Shown: piece after piece, positions 1-7,716 of the stretch
Layout: each line of letters opens with the position of its first letter
How positions within the stretch are numbered: the first letter of the stretch is position 1
Assembly: GCA_004299235.1 (NCBI GenBank)
Contig: SCQL01000029.1
Location: 1 to 64,000 of the forward strand
DNA: 64,000 bases
Direction: 5' to 3'
From: a bacterium
Lineage (GTDB): Bacteria > Chloroflexota > Dormibacteria > Dormibacterales > Dormibacteraceae
Translations under genes and position numbers: made by a program
The notes under the pieces: model-generated
Database searches by the model: none
Told to the model about the DNA's origin: nothing
What the model saw: the letters and a program-made list of their open reading frames with translations, nothing else

Positions 1-45
1 CTCGACGACGATGGCCTCGACGATGTAGCGATCGCGATTGGACAT
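1..45 (-). CDS. IS481-like transposase, N-terminal start only (runs off the left edge)
   Basis: Only the first 15 codons are in the window. They read MSNRDRYIVEAIVVE, which resembles the start of IS481-family transposases with an N-terminal helix-turn-helix. A good ribosome binding site (GGAGGTG) lies 4 bases upstream of the ATG. Just upstream are two direct copies of an IS-end-like motif. A transposase C-terminal remnant of the same family lies at 8.8-9.2 kb. The family call is from a very short fragment. Confidence 0.5.
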   Translation of the reverse strand, partial: MSNRDRYIVEAIVVE

Positions 46-66
46 GACCACCTCCGGATTTGGTGG

Positions 67-101
67 TGTCCACTATGTCTTGCGACATCTGTCCACTATG
101 T
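67..101. repeat. IS-end direct repeats (2 x 12 bp, 23-bp period)
   Basis: The 12-mer TGTCCACTATGT occurs at 67-78 and again at 90-101, directly upstream of the partial transposase. The segment around 74-89 resembles the end of the IS481 remnant near 9.2 kb (shared core ATGTCTTG followed by GACA). It is probably the terminal region of the IS at the left edge. Positions 102-271 hold no recognisable gene. Confidence 0.5.
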
Positions 102-271
102 GCTGAAACCACACACCTGCCCCTCCGCCACACTTGGGTCTCCTCACCCGCACGCTCGGGAACCGCCACGGCCTTTCTGATCGATCGCGACCGGGCCGAA
201 TGTCCTATGGACGCTGCTCTTGCCCTGTGCTAATCCCAATGGGTCTCGGCGGTCTGTGAGTAGGAGGTGGG

Positions 272-1069
272 ATGGTGCAGTTCTTTCGCCGGAAGCTTCC
301 AAGCTTCCTCGGAGCGGCCGCTCTGGCGGCGACATTCATGGCGTCGGGGGTCGTCAATGCGGCCGCGTCCTTCCCGGACGCCACCTGCGCCGGAGGCACC
401 GTCGCCGCCGGCACATACCACTCGCTGACCATCACCGGTTTCTGCCTGCTGAACGGCGGGAACGTGACGGTTCAGCGCAACGTGGTGATTCAGACCGGTG
501 CGACTTTGCTGGCAGCGTTTGACGGCTCGAACCTGTCGGTCGGACGCGACCTCCTGGTCGGGTCCAATGCCAGGCTCGTGCTGGGCTGCGAGCCCGCAAT
601 CTTCCCGTGCTTTGGCGACGCGGATGGGGTGACCTCCGACACCATCGGCAACAATCTGGTTGCGATTGGGGCCAAGGAAGTCATCGCGCACCACAACACC
701 GTCTGGGGTGAGGTCGCCCAGACCGGTGGCGGCGGTGGCCTCTTCTGCGACTTCAGCATGGGCTTCGCCAGCCTTTTCTACAGCACGTACGAGGACAACG
801 TGATCCACGGCGACGCCACCGTCGCGGACCTCAAGACGTGCTGGCTCGGTTTCATCCGCAACACGGTGTGGGGCACAGCCAACCTCAACCAGAACTCAAC
901 CTTTGACGAGGATGGAAACGAGTTCATCAGCAATACGGTCCACGGTAATCTCAACTGCTTCGACAACGATCCCGCCGCTCAGGTCGGCGACTCCGGGGGC
1001 TCCCCGAACGTGGTGTTTGGAGTCGCCCGCGGTCAGTGCGCCGCCTTGTCGGTGCCACCCGCGCTCTAG
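272..1069 (+). CDS. secreted repetitive protein, possible beta-helix
   Basis: This 265-aa protein starts with a classic signal peptide: RRK, then an Ala-rich hydrophobic stretch ending near residue 31 (VNAAA). A GGAGGTGGG motif sits just before the ATG. The mature part is rich in Gly, Asn, Val and Thr, with short recurring units of the type NxV.GNxxV, for example DNVIHGDATV, RNTVWGTANL and SNTVHGNLNC. This spacing suggests a right-handed beta-helix or similar solenoid. It has several Cys that could form disulfides outside the cell. No catalytic motif is visible. A strong hairpin follows the stop. Function unknown. Confidence 0.75.
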   Translation: MVQFFRRKLPSFLGAAALAATFMASGVVNAAASFPDATCAGGTVAAGTYHSLTITGFCLLNGGNVTVQRNVVIQTGATLLAAFDGSNLSVGRDLLVGSNARLVLGCEPAIFPCFGDADGVTSDTIGNNLVAIGAKEVIAHHNTVWGEVAQTGGGGGLFCDFSMGFASLFYSTYEDNVIHGDATVADLKTCWLGFIRNTVWGTANLNQNSTFDEDGNEFISNTVHGNLNCFDNDPAAQVGDSGGSPNVVFGVARGQCAALSVPPAL

Positions 1070-1080
1070 CCTCGGATCGC

Positions 1081-1110
1081 GAGAGAGGGCCCCACGCCGG
1101 GCCCTCTCTC
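1081..1110 (+). terminator. hairpin terminator after the secreted protein
   Basis: A perfect 12-bp stem (GAGAGAGGGCCC paired with GGGCCCTCTCTC) encloses a 6-base loop, 11 bases after the stop at 1069. There is no T-run, as is usual in GC-rich genomes, so it may act as an I-shaped terminator or RNA 3' end stabiliser. Confidence 0.65.
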
Positions 1111-1188
1111 CCCGGCGCGCCGGCAGCGGTTCGCATCCATGCCGGATCGGCTCCAGCCAGCGCATTATGGGATCACTCGGTGGGAGCG

Positions 1189-1644
1189 GTGGCCGGTTAC
1201 CTCGTGGTCGCGAATGAGACGGCGGAGAGCCCTGAGCTCCTCAGCGCAGTGGCTGAGATCCACGCGCGCGATCCGCGAGCCGAGTTCCTGATCGTCGTCC
1301 CCGCCACGCCGCTCAACCTGCTGCAGCAGTTCGAGGGCACGGCGAAGTCGGCGCGGGCGCTGGCCGCTCAGCGAGCGCAGAGCATGCGCCGGCACCTGGA
1401 GGACCGAGGGATCCGGGTCCGCTCGACGCGCATCGGCAGCTGGGACCCGTACGTAGCCATCGAGGCCGAGCTTGCCGCTGAGGAGTACGAGGCGGTCGTG
1501 CTGTCGACATTGCCGCCGGGTGTCTCGCGCTGGCTCCGTATGGACCTGCAGTCCCGCATCGCCCGCCGCCACCCAGGCATGCGAATCATCCACGTCGTCG
1601 CCCGATCAGCACCGAGCGAATCCGCCGAGAAGACGCCGCGTTAG
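1189..1644 (+). CDS. universal stress protein-like nucleotide-binding-fold protein
   Basis: GTG at 1189 is preferred because GGTGGGAG lies directly upstream; the frame is open further back but is not protein-like there. The 151-aa product begins with a beta strand (YLVVANETAESPELLSAV) and alternates beta strands and helices: AEFLIVVPAT, then a long Arg/Ala-rich helix, VVLSTLPPGVSRWLRMDL, IIHVVA. This matches a UspA-like Rossmann-type fold. The usual G-2x-G-9x-G ATP motif is replaced by the LSTLPPGVSRW segment, so nucleotide binding is uncertain. A degraded SIMPL gene follows. Confidence 0.6.
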   Translation: MAGYLVVANETAESPELLSAVAEIHARDPRAEFLIVVPATPLNLLQQFEGTAKSARALAAQRAQSMRRHLEDRGIRVRSTRIGSWDPYVAIEAELAAEEYEAVVLSTLPPGVSRWLRMDLQSRIARRHPGMRIIHVVARSAPSESAEKTPR

Positions 1645-1668
1645 CGCGCCGCGGTCGCCGCGCCGTAA

Positions 1669-1993
1669 GGGGTCAGCCCCAACTACGTCCCGCCCGACGG
1701 CGCCCTCAACGGCTATCGGGCCTCCGAGCAACTGCAGATCAAATGGCATGACGTCGACACGGTGGGCACGCCCGGCGGCGATCGCGGATGCCCGTGCCAA
1801 AGCCCAGGCGATGGCCGGCGCCGCGGGGGTCAGGCTCGGGCAGGTGATGCGGGTGAGCGACCTCTCGACGTCTGGGGGCAGGCCCGCGTACAGGGATTTC
1901 GCGGGCGCCGCCATCCCCGCCGCCAGTCAGCTTCCGGTGGGCGAGCTGGACGTGCAGGTGACGGTCGAGGTGGATTTCGCGCTCGCCGGCTGA
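1669..1993 (+). pseudogene. SIMPL (DUF541) domain protein remnant
   Basis: Frame 1 from 1669 reads SPNYVPPDGALNGYRASEQL and then KWHDVDTVG, which matches the middle of SIMPL-domain proteins. Reading then has to jump to frame 2, which continues AAIADARAKAQAMAGAAGVR and ends GELDVQVTVEVDFALAG, the family's typical C-terminal half. The 25-30 residues normally between the halves are missing, and a stop at 1666-1668 precedes the first piece, so the N-terminal half is gone too. This is a deletion plus frameshift relic rather than a working gene. Confidence 0.7.
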
Positions 1994-2000
1994 GCCGGCC

Positions 2001-2630
2001 TCACAGGGCGGTGAAGAGCGTGATCGCGCCGCTGGCGATGAGGACCAAGCTCCAGCCCAGGTCGAGGTTGAACCAACCCCGGCGCAGGATGCCGAGTCCG
2101 ACCCTCTCGTACACCACCACCGATACCACTCCCATCACGAACAGCATCGCCGCCACGTGCAGCGATGCCGCCGCCACCGCCAGGAGCGAGATCTCGCGCA
2201 GGCTGTGATAGGCGGCGCTGATGGGCAGCCCGAGCAACACCGGGGCCAGCATCAGTCCCGCTCCGTGCGCCGACGACATGAGGAACGACCAGCCCACCAG
2301 CCCCATAAAGCCGACGCGCATGCCGAATCCTTTGGGATGCGAGCGCGGCCGCGCCAGCTTGTACGCGCCGAAGCTGACGAGGACCAGCGCCGCGATCAGG
2401 CGCACCAGGTAGGGAGGCGCGAACTGCTCGGTGAGCGACACCGCGATGACCACGATCACGATCGAGGCCTCGTGGCCGAGCGCGATGGGCAGCAGGGAGC
2501 TGAGCACCGCGTTGCGGCTCTGCTCCTGCAGGCCGCGGGCGACCGCGAACAGCCAGCCCATCCCCGGGTTGATGCCGTGGTAAGCCCCGAGCAGCACGAG
2601 TGCCGCCCAGGGCCACCAGTCGACGCTCAC
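2001..2630 (-). CDS. polytopic membrane protein paired with the selenium-binding protein
   Basis: 209 aa with about six hydrophobic segments, starting WWPWAALVLLGAYHGINPGMG. Histidines recur inside or next to membrane segments (AYHGINPG, ALGHEAS, SSAHGAG, AAYHSL, SLHVAAM), a pattern reminiscent of metal or small-molecule transporters. Its ATG overlaps the stop of the selenium-binding protein gene by 4 bases (ATGA), so the two are translationally coupled. A role in moving a substrate or product of that enzyme is inference from this coupling. Homologues are often labelled only as membrane protein or ArcD-like. Confidence 0.7.
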   Translation of the reverse strand: MSVDWWPWAALVLLGAYHGINPGMGWLFAVARGLQEQSRNAVLSSLLPIALGHEASIVIVVIAVSLTEQFAPPYLVRLIAALVLVSFGAYKLARPRSHPKGFGMRVGFMGLVGWSFLMSSAHGAGLMLAPVLLGLPISAAYHSLREISLLAVAAASLHVAAMLFVMGVVSVVVYERVGLGILRRGWFNLDLGWSLVLIASGAITLFTAL

Positions 2631-4015
2631 GAGTAGCAGTAGGAGTCGGAAGAAGCGTCACCGCCTTCGAGGTGGATCTGGTGGGTTCGCTGCTGGAACT
2701 CGGTGAAGAATCCGTCTTCCAGGCTCAGCCCGCCGCCGGCCTTGGCGTGGATCAGCGTCACCCAGCTCTTGATGCCTGCGGGGTAGAACTGCTCGTCCCA
2801 GCTCCCGTACAGCGAGTTGGTGAGATAGATCCGCTTGCCGTCGCGGCTCACCTCCACCATCTGGGGGCCGCCGTTGAGCGGCCCGCTGTCGGGATGCGCG
2901 GCCTTGCGGACGATGCCGCCCAGGTGAACGCTGCCCGTCTGCTTGGGCTTGAACGGGTCGCTGACGTCGAACTGCAGGAACTCGCCGGTGCCCCACGCCG
3001 AGACGTAGAGCCAGCGGTCGTCGAGGGAGAGGTTAATGTCGGTGACCAGCGGCGGAACGGCCTTGAAGCCCTTGAGCAGTGGTGGCAGGTCGTCGGCCGA
3101 GGCCGGCTCGGCCGGGATCTCGATCACCTTCTCGACCTTGTACGACGTCCCGTCCAGGTGCCAAACCCAGACCGACGCGCTGAGGTCCTTCAGGCTCGTG
3201 ACCACGCCGGCAAACCCGTACGCCCTGGTGGGGTTGTGGGCGGGGCGCAGCTCGAGCACCATCTGGTGCTCCGAGCCGAGGTCGATCTCCTGGCGGTGGC
3301 GTCGCTTGGGCAGGTCCCAGATGTGCAGTTTGTGGCCGTAGCCGCCCGCCAGCAGGGTCTCCGCGTTGACGCCCGCCTCGACCATGTTGGGGGTGCCCCA
3401 TTCGCTCGTGATCGCCGTGTCGTAACCCAGGTGCCACCAGAAGTCGTATGCCAGCTGCTGCGGGCCGCGGTCGAGCTCCCACCGACCCTTGACCGAGAAG
3501 TTGTCGTGGTCGACGATGAAGATCCCTCCCGGGCCGTTGCCGTCCGGAGCGCCGAGCGCGCTGACGTAGATGCCGTCCGGTCCGCAGTGGATCGTATGCG
3601 GCCGGCTGTAGCCCGCGCGGTCGGCGATCTCGTCGGCTTCGATCGTGTGCACGAGCTTGGGCTGCCGCGGGTTGGCCTTGGTGTCGAACACGTAGATCCG
3701 CGAAGAGCGGAGCCCAGGAACCAGCAGGTAGCGGCGCTCGATGTGAGGATGTGGTGCATAAGGGCACAGCGCGGAGCTGCACGCGTTCCAGCCGAAGTGG
3801 TGGAACTCGTCGCCGGCATGCGGTGCCTCGACGCGGTCCGCCTGCTTGCCGTAGCCGGGCGACTGGGGGTCGAGGTCGAGGGTGACGAGCGCATCCGGCG
3901 CTTTGGCGGTCGGGTCGAAGGTGACCATGTAGGCGAGGGTTTCGACCGGTGCTTTTTCCGCCAGGCGTGGCGATGGATAGAAGGTCTGGTCGGGTCTTAG
4001 TAATGTGGTGGCCAT
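2627..4015 (-). CDS. selenium-binding protein / methanethiol oxidase family (SBP56)
   Basis: This 462-aa soluble beta-propeller protein matches the SBP56 family along its full length: TLAYMVTFDP, DEFHHFGWNACSSALC, YLLVPGLRSSRIYVFDT, HTIHCGPDGIYVSALG, YDFWWHLGYDTAITSEWGTP and a C-terminal HQIHLEGGD. Conserved His residues and the Cys pair in ACSSALC are present. Bacterial members oxidise methanethiol to formaldehyde, H2S and H2O2, using copper; the human homologue binds selenium. The name does not itself imply selenocysteine use. AAGGAG precedes the ATG. A membrane protein is coupled downstream, and a structured leader lies about 50 bases upstream. Confidence 0.9.
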   Translation of the reverse strand: MATTLLRPDQTFYPSPRLAEKAPVETLAYMVTFDPTAKAPDALVTLDLDPQSPGYGKQADRVEAPHAGDEFHHFGWNACSSALCPYAPHPHIERRYLLVPGLRSSRIYVFDTKANPRQPKLVHTIEADEIADRAGYSRPHTIHCGPDGIYVSALGAPDGNGPGGIFIVDHDNFSVKGRWELDRGPQQLAYDFWWHLGYDTAITSEWGTPNMVEAGVNAETLLAGGYGHKLHIWDLPKRRHRQEIDLGSEHQMVLELRPAHNPTRAYGFAGVVTSLKDLSASVWVWHLDGTSYKVEKVIEIPAEPASADDLPPLLKGFKAVPPLVTDINLSLDDRWLYVSAWGTGEFLQFDVSDPFKPKQTGSVHLGGIVRKAAHPDSGPLNGGPQMVEVSRDGKRIYLTNSLYGSWDEQFYPAGIKSWVTLIHAKAGGGLSLEDGFFTEFQQRTHQIHLEGGDASSDSYCYS

Positions 4016-4064
4016 TTGCTGCTCCTTTCAAGGCGCCTCGAGGGCGCGGGCGGGGGGAAAGGAC

Positions 4065-4107
4065 AGGTCGCCTATGGGCCGGGCGTGCGCCCGGGGGCTA
4101 GCGACCT
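4065..4107 (-). promoter_or_regulatory. structured 5' leader of the selenium-binding protein gene
   Basis: On the minus-strand RNA an outer 7-bp helix (AGGTCGC with GCGACCT) encloses an inner 7-bp GC hairpin (CCGGGCG with CGCCCGG) and an internal loop. The element ends about 50 bases before the ATG at 4015. It resembles a small cis-regulatory RNA, but I cannot match it to a named riboswitch class. A terminator or processing structure is the alternative. Confidence 0.4.
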
Positions 4108-4234
4108 AGCAGGTACAGAAGCAATCTGGGGCCTCGATGAGTCGATGCGCCGGGAACTCCAGATCCGGATTCATCGTGTCCTGGAGTCTACCAGCGGACG
4201 CTCGGTTGGATCGGAGGTGGCTATCGTTGTCGCC

Positions 4235-4450
4235 ATGTGCCGGAGCATCAAGACGCTGCGCCATGCGGATGTCGTCGCGACCGATGAGGAGATCCGCGCG
4301 GCGGCGCGGCAGTTCGTGCGCAAGGTGAGCGGGTTCCGCGAGCCGTCGGGCAGACACCAGGAGGCATTCGAGGGCGCGGTCGACGAGATCGCGATCGCCT
4401 CCCAGCGCCTGCTGGAAAGCATCTCTGGGAACCTGTCCAGGCGATCTTAA
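4235..4450 (+). CDS. DUF2277 family protein
   Basis: 71 aa starting MCRSIKTLR, the invariant opening of DUF2277 proteins, followed by the family motifs ATDEEIRAAARQFVRKVSG and ending with an amphipathic helix (VDEIAIASQRLL). The frame is open upstream of 4235, but those codons are not conserved-looking. A GGAGGTGG lies about 14 bases upstream of this ATG. Small cytosolic helical protein of unknown function. Its stop codon lies inside a 93-bp dispersed repeat. Confidence 0.85.
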   Translation: MCRSIKTLRHADVVATDEEIRAAARQFVRKVSGFREPSGRHQEAFEGAVDEIAIASQRLLESISGNLSRRS

Positions 4451-4538
4451 CGACCTGGGTTGACGCCCCCCATACGCTGGTCTCGGCTGGCCGGCGGGGG
4501 AGGGACGGCCTGGTGGAGGAGGGAGGGCCCTCGGCGAG
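4446..4538. repeat. 93-bp dispersed repeat, copy A (intergenic)
   Basis: Matches copy B at 21591-21683 over exactly 93 bases with about 8 mismatches, all in the first half; the second half is identical. Copy A starts with the TAA stop region of the DUF2277 gene and ends just before the 3' end of mutM. It is rich in purine-strand GGGAGGG motifs and contains the palindrome GAGGGCCCTC. Confidence 0.9.
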
Positions 4539-4550
4539 GAGCGCTCGCGG

Positions 4551-5378
4551 TTAGAGCTGACAGCCTCGGCAGAAGTTCAAGGGCTCCCGGTTCGAGCCGA
4601 GTTGGCTGATCCGGTGCCCGCAGCGCGGGCAGGTCTTGCCGCCTTTCATGTGGACCGCCAGGAACGACCGATCCTGCTTCGACTCCTCGTAGGCCGGGTT
4701 GGCGAGGATGGCCTCAACCGCACGCCGTAAAACCGCTGGTATTGCCGCGAACAGGGCCTCTTCGTCGGCCGGCTTGAGTGATGCCCGGCGCCGCAGCGGC
4801 AGCAGGCGGGCCTCGAACAGGATCTCGTCCGAATAGGCGTTGCCGACCCCGGCCAGGAACTCCTGGTTGCGCAGGAGGTCCTTCAGCTCGTCGCGAAACC
4901 GCCGCAGGCGCTTGCGGAAGACGTCGATGCCCATGTCGGGAAGGGAGTCGGCCTCGGGTCCCAGCAGCGCCCAGCCGGGGACCTCACGCTCCAGGTCGGA
5001 CACCCAGTAGATCCGGCCCATGTCGCGGAAGTCCAGATAGCGCAGCTCACGCCGCCCCTCGATCCTGATGGTGAACACCTCGGTGGCGGGCACCGGTGCC
5101 TCGCCGTCGGCCATCTGGAACCTGCCGCCGAGCATGGGGTTGATCACCAGGCAGCGCGGCGACCCGCCGCCGCCGAGCTCGGTGGCGAACACGAGATGCT
5201 TGCCGCGCCGCGTGAGTGAAGCGATCCGCCGCGCCGGCAGCTCCCGGGCGAAGTTTTCGACCGGGTAGCGCAGCATGTGCGCCTTTTTCGGGTTGACTGA
5301 CGCGGCCGTGATCAGCTTCCCCTCGAGTCGGGGACCCAACCGGACGCGGACCGCCTCCAGCTCGGGAAGCTCGGGCAT
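4551..5378 (-). CDS. mutM: formamidopyrimidine-DNA glycosylase (Fpg/MutM)
   Basis: 275 aa, usual length. After Met removal the N-terminus is PELPELEAV, supplying the catalytic proline and Glu. Lys60 in RRGKHLV, the helix-two-turn-helix with LLRNQEFLAGVGNAYSDEI, and a C-terminal zinc finger (Cys250, Cys253, Cys270, Cys273) are all visible. It excises oxidised purines such as 8-oxoguanine and nicks the abasic site. The gene is convergent with DUF2277 across the 93-bp repeat and divergent from the ClpB-like gene. Confidence 0.95.
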   Translation of the reverse strand: MPELPELEAVRVRLGPRLEGKLITAASVNPKKAHMLRYPVENFARELPARRIASLTRRGKHLVFATELGGGGSPRCLVINPMLGGRFQMADGEAPVPATEVFTIRIEGRRELRYLDFRDMGRIYWVSDLEREVPGWALLGPEADSLPDMGIDVFRKRLRRFRDELKDLLRNQEFLAGVGNAYSDEILFEARLLPLRRRASLKPADEEALFAAIPAVLRRAVEAILANPAYEESKQDRSFLAVHMKGGKTCPRCGHRISQLGSNREPLNFCRGCQL

Positions 5379-5433
5379 GGCGCCAAGATACGGCTCCGGT
5401 TTGGCGCCCGGCGGCGGCGGGTAGCTTGACTAC

Positions 5434-5865
5434 ATGCGGTCGGACAGGTTCACGGAAAAGGCCCAGGAGGCTCTGCAGGAGGCTGCCGAGCTGGCACGCA
5501 GCAACGGCCAGCAGGCGGTTGAACCCGAGCACCTGCTGCTGGCGCTGATCGAACAGCACGGGGGCGTGGCGCGCACGCTGCTCGAAGGAGCCGGCGTCCA
5601 GCTGCGGCGCCTGGAGCGCCGCCTCGCGGAGCGAAGGGTGGGTCTGGTCGTCACCGACGAAGCCCGCCAGCTGCTCGCCAAGCGCGGCTGGGACCCGGTG
5701 TACGGCGCCCGTCCGCTGAAGCGCGCCATCCAGCGTCTCGTGCAGGACCCGCTGGCGATGATGCTGCTCGAAGCCAGGTTCGCCGAAGGCGACACGGTCG
5801 AGGTCGGCGTCAGCGGCGGCGAGCTGAGTTTTGTGAAGGCCAAGACCGCCGCGCCGGTCGGCTAG
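5434..5865 (+). CDS. internally deleted ClpB-like protein (Clp N domain joined to D2-small domain)
   Basis: 143 aa. Residues 1-65 (RFTEKAQEALQEAAELA, EPEHLLLALIEQ, LLEGAGV) are a Clp N-terminal repeat. Residues 68-143 (LVVTDEARQLLAKRGWDPVYGARPLKRAIQRLVQDPLA, then FAEGDTVEVGV) match the extreme C-terminal D2-small domain of ClpB. The two AAA+ modules and the middle coiled coil, roughly 700 residues, are absent, so there is no Walker A or B motif and no ATPase activity. The join is in frame and the protein reads through cleanly, so it may be expressed as a binding module. A recent deletion in a redundant clpB copy is the alternative. Confidence 0.8.
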   Translation: MRSDRFTEKAQEALQEAAELARSNGQQAVEPEHLLLALIEQHGGVARTLLEGAGVQLRRLERRLAERRVGLVVTDEARQLLAKRGWDPVYGARPLKRAIQRLVQDPLAMMLLEARFAEGDTVEVGVSGGELSFVKAKTAAPVG

Positions 5866-5875
5866 CCAGGCGCTC

Positions 5876-7360
5876 TCAGCCGGGGCAGACGGTCCCGGGG
5901 GCGGGGAGCTTGAGGTCGATCAGGTAGGCGTCCTCCGCCTGCCTGGCGCAGGCGCTCTTGTCATAGGACACGTGCCCGTTGCCCTGTCGCGTCAGCAGGA
6001 CTGAACCCGCCATCTGCCGGTTCACGGCTTGCGCCCACGTGTAGGGCGTCGCCGGGTCGCCGGTTCCCCCGACCAGCAGGATCGGAGGCGCGCCCTCCGC
6101 GGTCAGCACGCCCGGAGTTCCGGTCGCCTTCACCGGCCAGTACGCGCACACCAGGTTGGAGTACTGGAACGCAGGCCCGAACAGGGCCGACGCCTTGGCA
6201 TACGCGGGCCCCAGCTCGTCGTAGGCCGCGACGTCGGTCGGGACCGCACGGTCGAGGCAGTTGACAGCGCTGTTGGCGTCCGTCTGATTGTCGTACGTGC
6301 CGTTGGCGTTGCGGCCGAGGTAGAGGTCCGCGAACTGGAGAAGGAGCGCGCCGTTGCCGCGGTCGGCGAGCGTGAGCGCCTGGTCGAGGTAGGGCCAGGT
6401 GCTCTGGTCGTAAAGCGGCGTCAGGACTCCGATGACCGCCAGGCCACGGGTCAGCTCGCGGTTGCCGACCGGCAGCGGGCTGCTGTCCAACCGGTCCATC
6501 AGCGCCATCAGCTTGGTGCCGGGGTCGCCCGCCTGCGCGTAAGCGCAAGGATTCGCCGCGGTCTTGCGCGCCCGGCAGTCGCTCAAGAAGGACTGCAGGT
6601 TTTGCTCAAAGCCCACGAGCTGAGCGAACAAGAGGTCATTCGCCGAGAGGCTGGGATCGATCACACCGTCCAGGGCGAGGGCGCGGACGTGGGTGGGGAA
6701 GAGGTGGGCGTAGTTCTCGCCAAGAAAGGTCCCATAGGAGAAGCCGAGATAGGTGAGCTTGGTGTCGCCGAGCGCGGCACGGATGACGTCAATGTCCCTG
6801 GCCGCGCTGACCGTGTCGAGGAACGGGAGGATGTTCGCGCTCTTCTGCTCGCACCCGGCGGCAAACGTCTTGTCGGCCTCGATCGCCGCCTGCTTTTCCT
6901 GGGTGTCGTCCAGCACCGGGTCCAGCGCGTTGTAGGTGTCCTCCTGAGCGCCGTCGAGGCAGCGCACCGGCGCGCTCTGGCCGATACCGCGCGGGTCGAA
7001 CCCGACGAGGTCGAATCTCCGATTCAGGTTGGTCATCGCGCCGACTTCGCCACGGAGGAACTGGATCCCCGAAGCGCCGGGACCGCCTGGATTGATCAGC
7101 ACCGAGCCGATGCGGTTGGCGGGATCGGTCGCCGCCTTGCGGTTGATGGCGATGCCGATGGTGCCGGCTCCCGGATGTGAGTAATCGAGTGGCACCTGCA
7201 CGGTCGCGCACTGGAACCCGGCCCCGCAGTCGGTCCACGCCACGCGGCTGGGCGAAGGAATCGCATGCGGGCTGTTCTCGGCCGCCTTGTGCGGGTTGCG
7301 CGTGCACGCGGTCGCGAAAAGCGCGGCGATCACCGCGAGCGCCGCAAGCCGTCGGACCAT
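5876..7360 (-). CDS. secreted lipoprotein alpha/beta hydrolase (tripeptidyl aminopeptidase-like)
   Basis: 494 aa with a lipoprotein signal peptide (LAALAVIAALFATAC, Cys at residue 19). The fold motifs follow in order: VLINPGGPGASG (oxyanion region), DLVGFDPRGIGQS, the nucleophile elbow GFSYGT (Ser near residue 207), the acid in GTGDPATP (near 437) and the His in GNGHVSY (near 464). The C-terminal part is the TAP-like domain. This arrangement is typical of Streptomyces-type secreted tripeptidyl aminopeptidases and related exported hydrolases. It probably acts on peptides outside the membrane. Substrate not certain. Confidence 0.88.
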   Translation of the reverse strand: MVRRLAALAVIAALFATACTRNPHKAAENSPHAIPSPSRVAWTDCGAGFQCATVQVPLDYSHPGAGTIGIAINRKAATDPANRIGSVLINPGGPGASGIQFLRGEVGAMTNLNRRFDLVGFDPRGIGQSAPVRCLDGAQEDTYNALDPVLDDTQEKQAAIEADKTFAAGCEQKSANILPFLDTVSAARDIDVIRAALGDTKLTYLGFSYGTFLGENYAHLFPTHVRALALDGVIDPSLSANDLLFAQLVGFEQNLQSFLSDCRARKTAANPCAYAQAGDPGTKLMALMDRLDSSPLPVGNRELTRGLAVIGVLTPLYDQSTWPYLDQALTLADRGNGALLLQFADLYLGRNANGTYDNQTDANSAVNCLDRAVPTDVAAYDELGPAYAKASALFGPAFQYSNLVCAYWPVKATGTPGVLTAEGAPPILLVGGTGDPATPYTWAQAVNRQMAGSVLLTRQGNGHVSYDKSACARQAEDAYLIDLKLPAPGTVCPG

Positions 7361-7419
7361 TGGACCGAGTCTAATGGCTCACCCTCGCCGGCCAAGTCGT
7401 ACGGGTCTGCCGTCTATCT

Positions 7420-7579
7420 GAGCTGGGGCGCTTTGACTACGTCGCGGTCATCGACGCGCCAACGACGAAGTCGCGGCGCAGTTCGCCCTCGCGACGGGCA
7501 CGCGTGAAACCTGACCACCGAAACCACCCGAGCCTTCACGGAGGCCGAGGTCGAAACGCTGATCAGCGCGCTACCCTGA
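7420..7579 (+). pseudogene. GYD-domain protein remnant
   Basis: Spliced across two 1-base deletions the sequence reads ELGRFDYVAVIDAP, then NDEVAAQFALATGTR, then NLTTETTRAFTEAEVE and ALISALP before TGA, the C-terminal two thirds of a GYD-domain (ferredoxin-like fold) protein. The frame breaks fall near 7460 (missing C) and 7505. No start or N-terminal third is seen. The rest of 7361-7716 holds nothing else I can recognise. Confidence 0.7.
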
Positions 7580-7716
7580 TCGCTGAAAGGTGGCGGCCTC
7601 TCCCATCCGCGACGGGTGCGCAATGGCAGGAAAGGAGGGATGCCCTGCCTGACTTGGCAACGCGAACGGGCTCTCGATCTGTGAGCTAGGCAGAGGACCG
7701 GTTAGGGCGCCCGCGA

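Noticed and set aside
2600-4000. 466-codon + strand frame opposite the selenium-binding protein
   Set aside because: Antisense shadow of a full-length SBP56 gene; no recognisable protein.
2627-4015. Selenium-binding protein as evidence for selenocysteine use
   Set aside because: The family name is historical. The gene has no in-frame UGA, and its enzymes use copper and Cys, so it does not support Sec incorporation.
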